A stretch of 18,710 nt of DNA, taken from positions 1 to 18,710 of the forward strand of contig BNUP01000036.1 in NCBI GenBank assembly GCA_025997455.1, in the 5' to 3' direction. The first letter of the stretch is position 1, and each line of letters opens with the position of its first letter. This stretch comes from Fibrobacterales bacterium. Its GTDB lineage: Bacteria; Fibrobacterota; Fibrobacteria; Fibrobacterales; Fibrobacteraceae. Made by a program: the position numbers and the translations under genes. This document shows, in pieces, positions 17,648 to 18,710 of this stretch. The notes below the pieces were generated by a model that was given only the letters and a program-made list of their open reading frames with translations, made no database searches and was not told the DNA's origin.

Positions 17648-18415
17648 ATGACTAAGACAAAAGGTCTTTTCTTGGCAGTTGCTTTTGCATCCATATCGTT
17701 CATATCTTGCGGTGAGGAAGAAGTTGTGTTCTGCAACATTCCTTCTAAAAATACTTGCGAACAAAAAACAAGCAAGGAGTGTATGTCGCTTGTCAACAAC
17801 GGTTTAGCACAGATAGTGCCTAATTGCGATGCCGCACAGGAACAAAAATTTGAGTTTGAAAAAGAATCAAATAAACCGGATAAAAAAGTTGTAAATAAAA
17901 TTACTGAAAAAATGAAGGAGCAAGCACAGGCTGCCGCTGCACAAAAAACTGCTGATTCCGCTGCAAAAAAAGTTTCTGATTCTATTGCGAAACATGTAGA
18001 TTCTCTTTCAAAATTACAGGCAAAAGTCGGTGATTTCTTTGCTTCCGGCAGTCGGCACTCAAGCATAGCAAAATCAAAAGAGTTAACATTAATTGCCAAG
18101 TCCTCGTTAGGCGGTTATTTAATTTTAGACTATATGGGCAACGAGAAATATCGCCTTGCTACTTGGAACAGTAAACAAAAAATGAGTGACAAGCCGTCTT
18201 TATCTATCAACGGTTTTAAAGCCGCTTCTCATAATCAAGGCGGAATTTCGTATGATTATAAAGATAAAGATGGAGAAGTATCAATTATGGGAAGTATTAT
18301 GTCTCCTAATGGTTGGAGCATTGAATTTAAATTAAAAGGAATTACACCGGAACAAATAAAAATTACCCCTTTATATTATGTGGGTATGGATGAGGATTGG
18401 GGGGATGAGGATTGA
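17648..18415 (+). CDS. Unrecognised lipoprotein
   Basis: 255 residues from ATG 17648, fixed by CGGAGG 6 bases upstream (a longer frame from 17585 has no such site). The signal peptide ends in Phe-Ile-Ser-Cys21, a plausible lipobox, so the mature protein is lipidated and periplasmic or outer-membrane associated. Mature residues carry four cysteines within about 30 residues, possibly two disulfides. Then comes an Ala/Lys/Asp/Ser-rich helical stretch with heptad-like spacing (Ala-Asp-Ser-Ala-Ala-Lys-Lys-Val-Ser-Asp-Ser-Ile), and a C-terminal beta-rich region with Gly-Gly-Tyr-Leu-Ile-Leu-Asp-Tyr and an acidic tail ending Asp-Glu-Asp-Trp-Gly-Asp-Glu-Asp. I do not recognise the family. The coiled-coil spacer suggests a surface or envelope-bridging role, but this is inference only. 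Confidence 0.85.
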   Translation: MTKTKGLFLAVAFASISFISCGEEEVVFCNIPSKNTCEQKTSKECMSLVNNGLAQIVPNCDAAQEQKFEFEKESNKPDKKVVNKITEKMKEQAQAAAAQKTADSAAKKVSDSIAKHVDSLSKLQAKVGDFFASGSRHSSIAKSKELTLIAKSSLGGYLILDYMGNEKYRLATWNSKQKMSDKPSLSINGFKAASHNQGGISYDYKDKDGEVSIMGSIMSPNGWSIEFKLKGITPEQIKITPLYYVGMDEDWGDED

Positions 18416-18557
18416 TATACAAATTAATCTTTTAATCAACTCAATTTACGAAGTCGCTTACAAATTCTGCAAGCGATGGGTCTTCGTGTATCCATATAGG
18501 GCGGTGTGTGGCGGTATAGCATTCCGACAAATATTGGCAATGGTTATCACGCGAAAC
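18416..18557. other. Spacer between the lipoprotein and polyprenyl synthase genes
   Basis: No firm feature. A 6-bp inverted repeat TCGCTT...AAGCGA lies at about 18454-18476 and is a weak candidate for a bidirectional terminator between the convergent genes. On the - strand, 18557-18441 reads open in frame after the polyprenyl synthase stop, with a plausible peptide (Pro-Ile-Trp-Ile-His-Glu-Asp-Pro-Ser-Leu-Ala-Glu-Phe-Val) that may be a gene remnant. Confidence 0.3.
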
Positions 18558-18710
18558 TTAATGATTCCTCGTTATAATCAGAGCGGCAATATTTCTCAAA
18601 ACTTCTACATCTTTTCCCTGCAATTTTTCCAACTCCAAAAGTGATTTTTCATATAACTCCGCCGCCTTTTGCTTAGACACCTCCACTCCGAGAATCGCAG
18701 GATAAGTCGC
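18558..18710 (-). CDS. Polyprenyl diphosphate synthase, C-terminal end (5' part beyond window)
   Basis: The last 50 residues of a - strand gene ending TAA (complement of 18558-18560). The visible Ala-Thr-Tyr-Pro-Ala-Ile-Leu-Gly-Val-Glu, then Ala-Ala-Glu-Leu-Tyr-Glu-Lys-Ser and a final Ile-Ile-Thr-Arg-Asn-His, is the standard C-terminus of short-chain trans-prenyltransferases (farnesyl/geranylgeranyl diphosphate synthases, IspA type), where KATYP-LLG and a final Arg-(Asp/Asn)-His helix are conserved. The enzyme elongates allylic diphosphates with isopentenyl diphosphate for quinones and undecaprenyl lipid. The Asp-rich catalytic motifs lie outside the window, so chain length cannot be judged. 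Confidence 0.8.
   Translation of the reverse strand, partial: ATYPAILGVEVSKQKAAELYEKSLLELEKLQGKDVEVLRNIAALIITRNH

Noticed and set aside
17539..18099. Long antisense open frame (186 codons) opposite the lipoprotein gene
   Set aside because: The + strand frame has a strong ribosome-binding site and lipobox; the antisense peptide is Ser/Ala/Phe-rich as expected for a shadow frame.

Overview
The window looks like a chromosomal segment of a Gram-negative, low-to-moderate GC bacterium. It encodes two secreted proteins with lipoprotein signal peptides, and it holds core genes for histidine and branched-chain amino acid synthesis, translation and isoprenoid synthesis. An AT-rich -10 motif of the form TTTCTATATTT recurs, and intergenic repeats are abundant. 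My best guess is a Fibrobacterota-like or related FCB-group organism, but this is a weak inference and no marker gene in the window proves it.

Layout. Bases 1-1858 are an AT-rich block: the end of an unrecognised CDS, a radical SAM protein and a family 2 glycosyltransferase, packed as an operon and probably part of a surface-glycan or natural-product cluster. Bases 1859-2182 hold degenerate dispersed repeats. A TRIC-type channel gene (+) and an alpha/beta hydrolase (-) then converge and overlap at their 3' ends. Bases 3461-4044 are again rich in repeats. From 4045 to 8048 runs a tight five-gene + strand operon: hisE, hisG, lepA (EF4), a Fur-family regulator and an ApaH/PrpE-like metallophosphoesterase, with 1-19 base overlaps or near-zero gaps. 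It converges on ilvB-ilvH (acetolactate synthase, - strand). The alaS gene (+) follows, with an unusual hairpin-rich 5' end. Next come an AT-rich type II restriction-modification pair, a ZnuA-like metal-binding lipoprotein, an acyl-protein-thioesterase-like hydrolase, an unrecognised lipoprotein and, at the right edge on the - strand, the 3' end of a polyprenyl diphosphate synthase.

The most striking thing is a dispersed element of about 155-160 bp present in four full copies (3460-3619, 8046-8380, 15421-15574, 17406-17565) plus two fragments (3667-3728, 17264-17289). Each full copy carries three consecutive hairpins. The stem sequences differ between copies but stay paired (compensatory changes), while the loop of the middle hairpin is nearly invariant. 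Copies abut stop codons or carry the ribosome-binding site of the next gene. One copy has been interrupted, exactly in its middle hairpin, by a three-unit 60-bp tandem repeat. No protein for mobilising the element is in the window. It could be a non-autonomous mobile element (MITE-like), a structured RNA or terminator family, or both.
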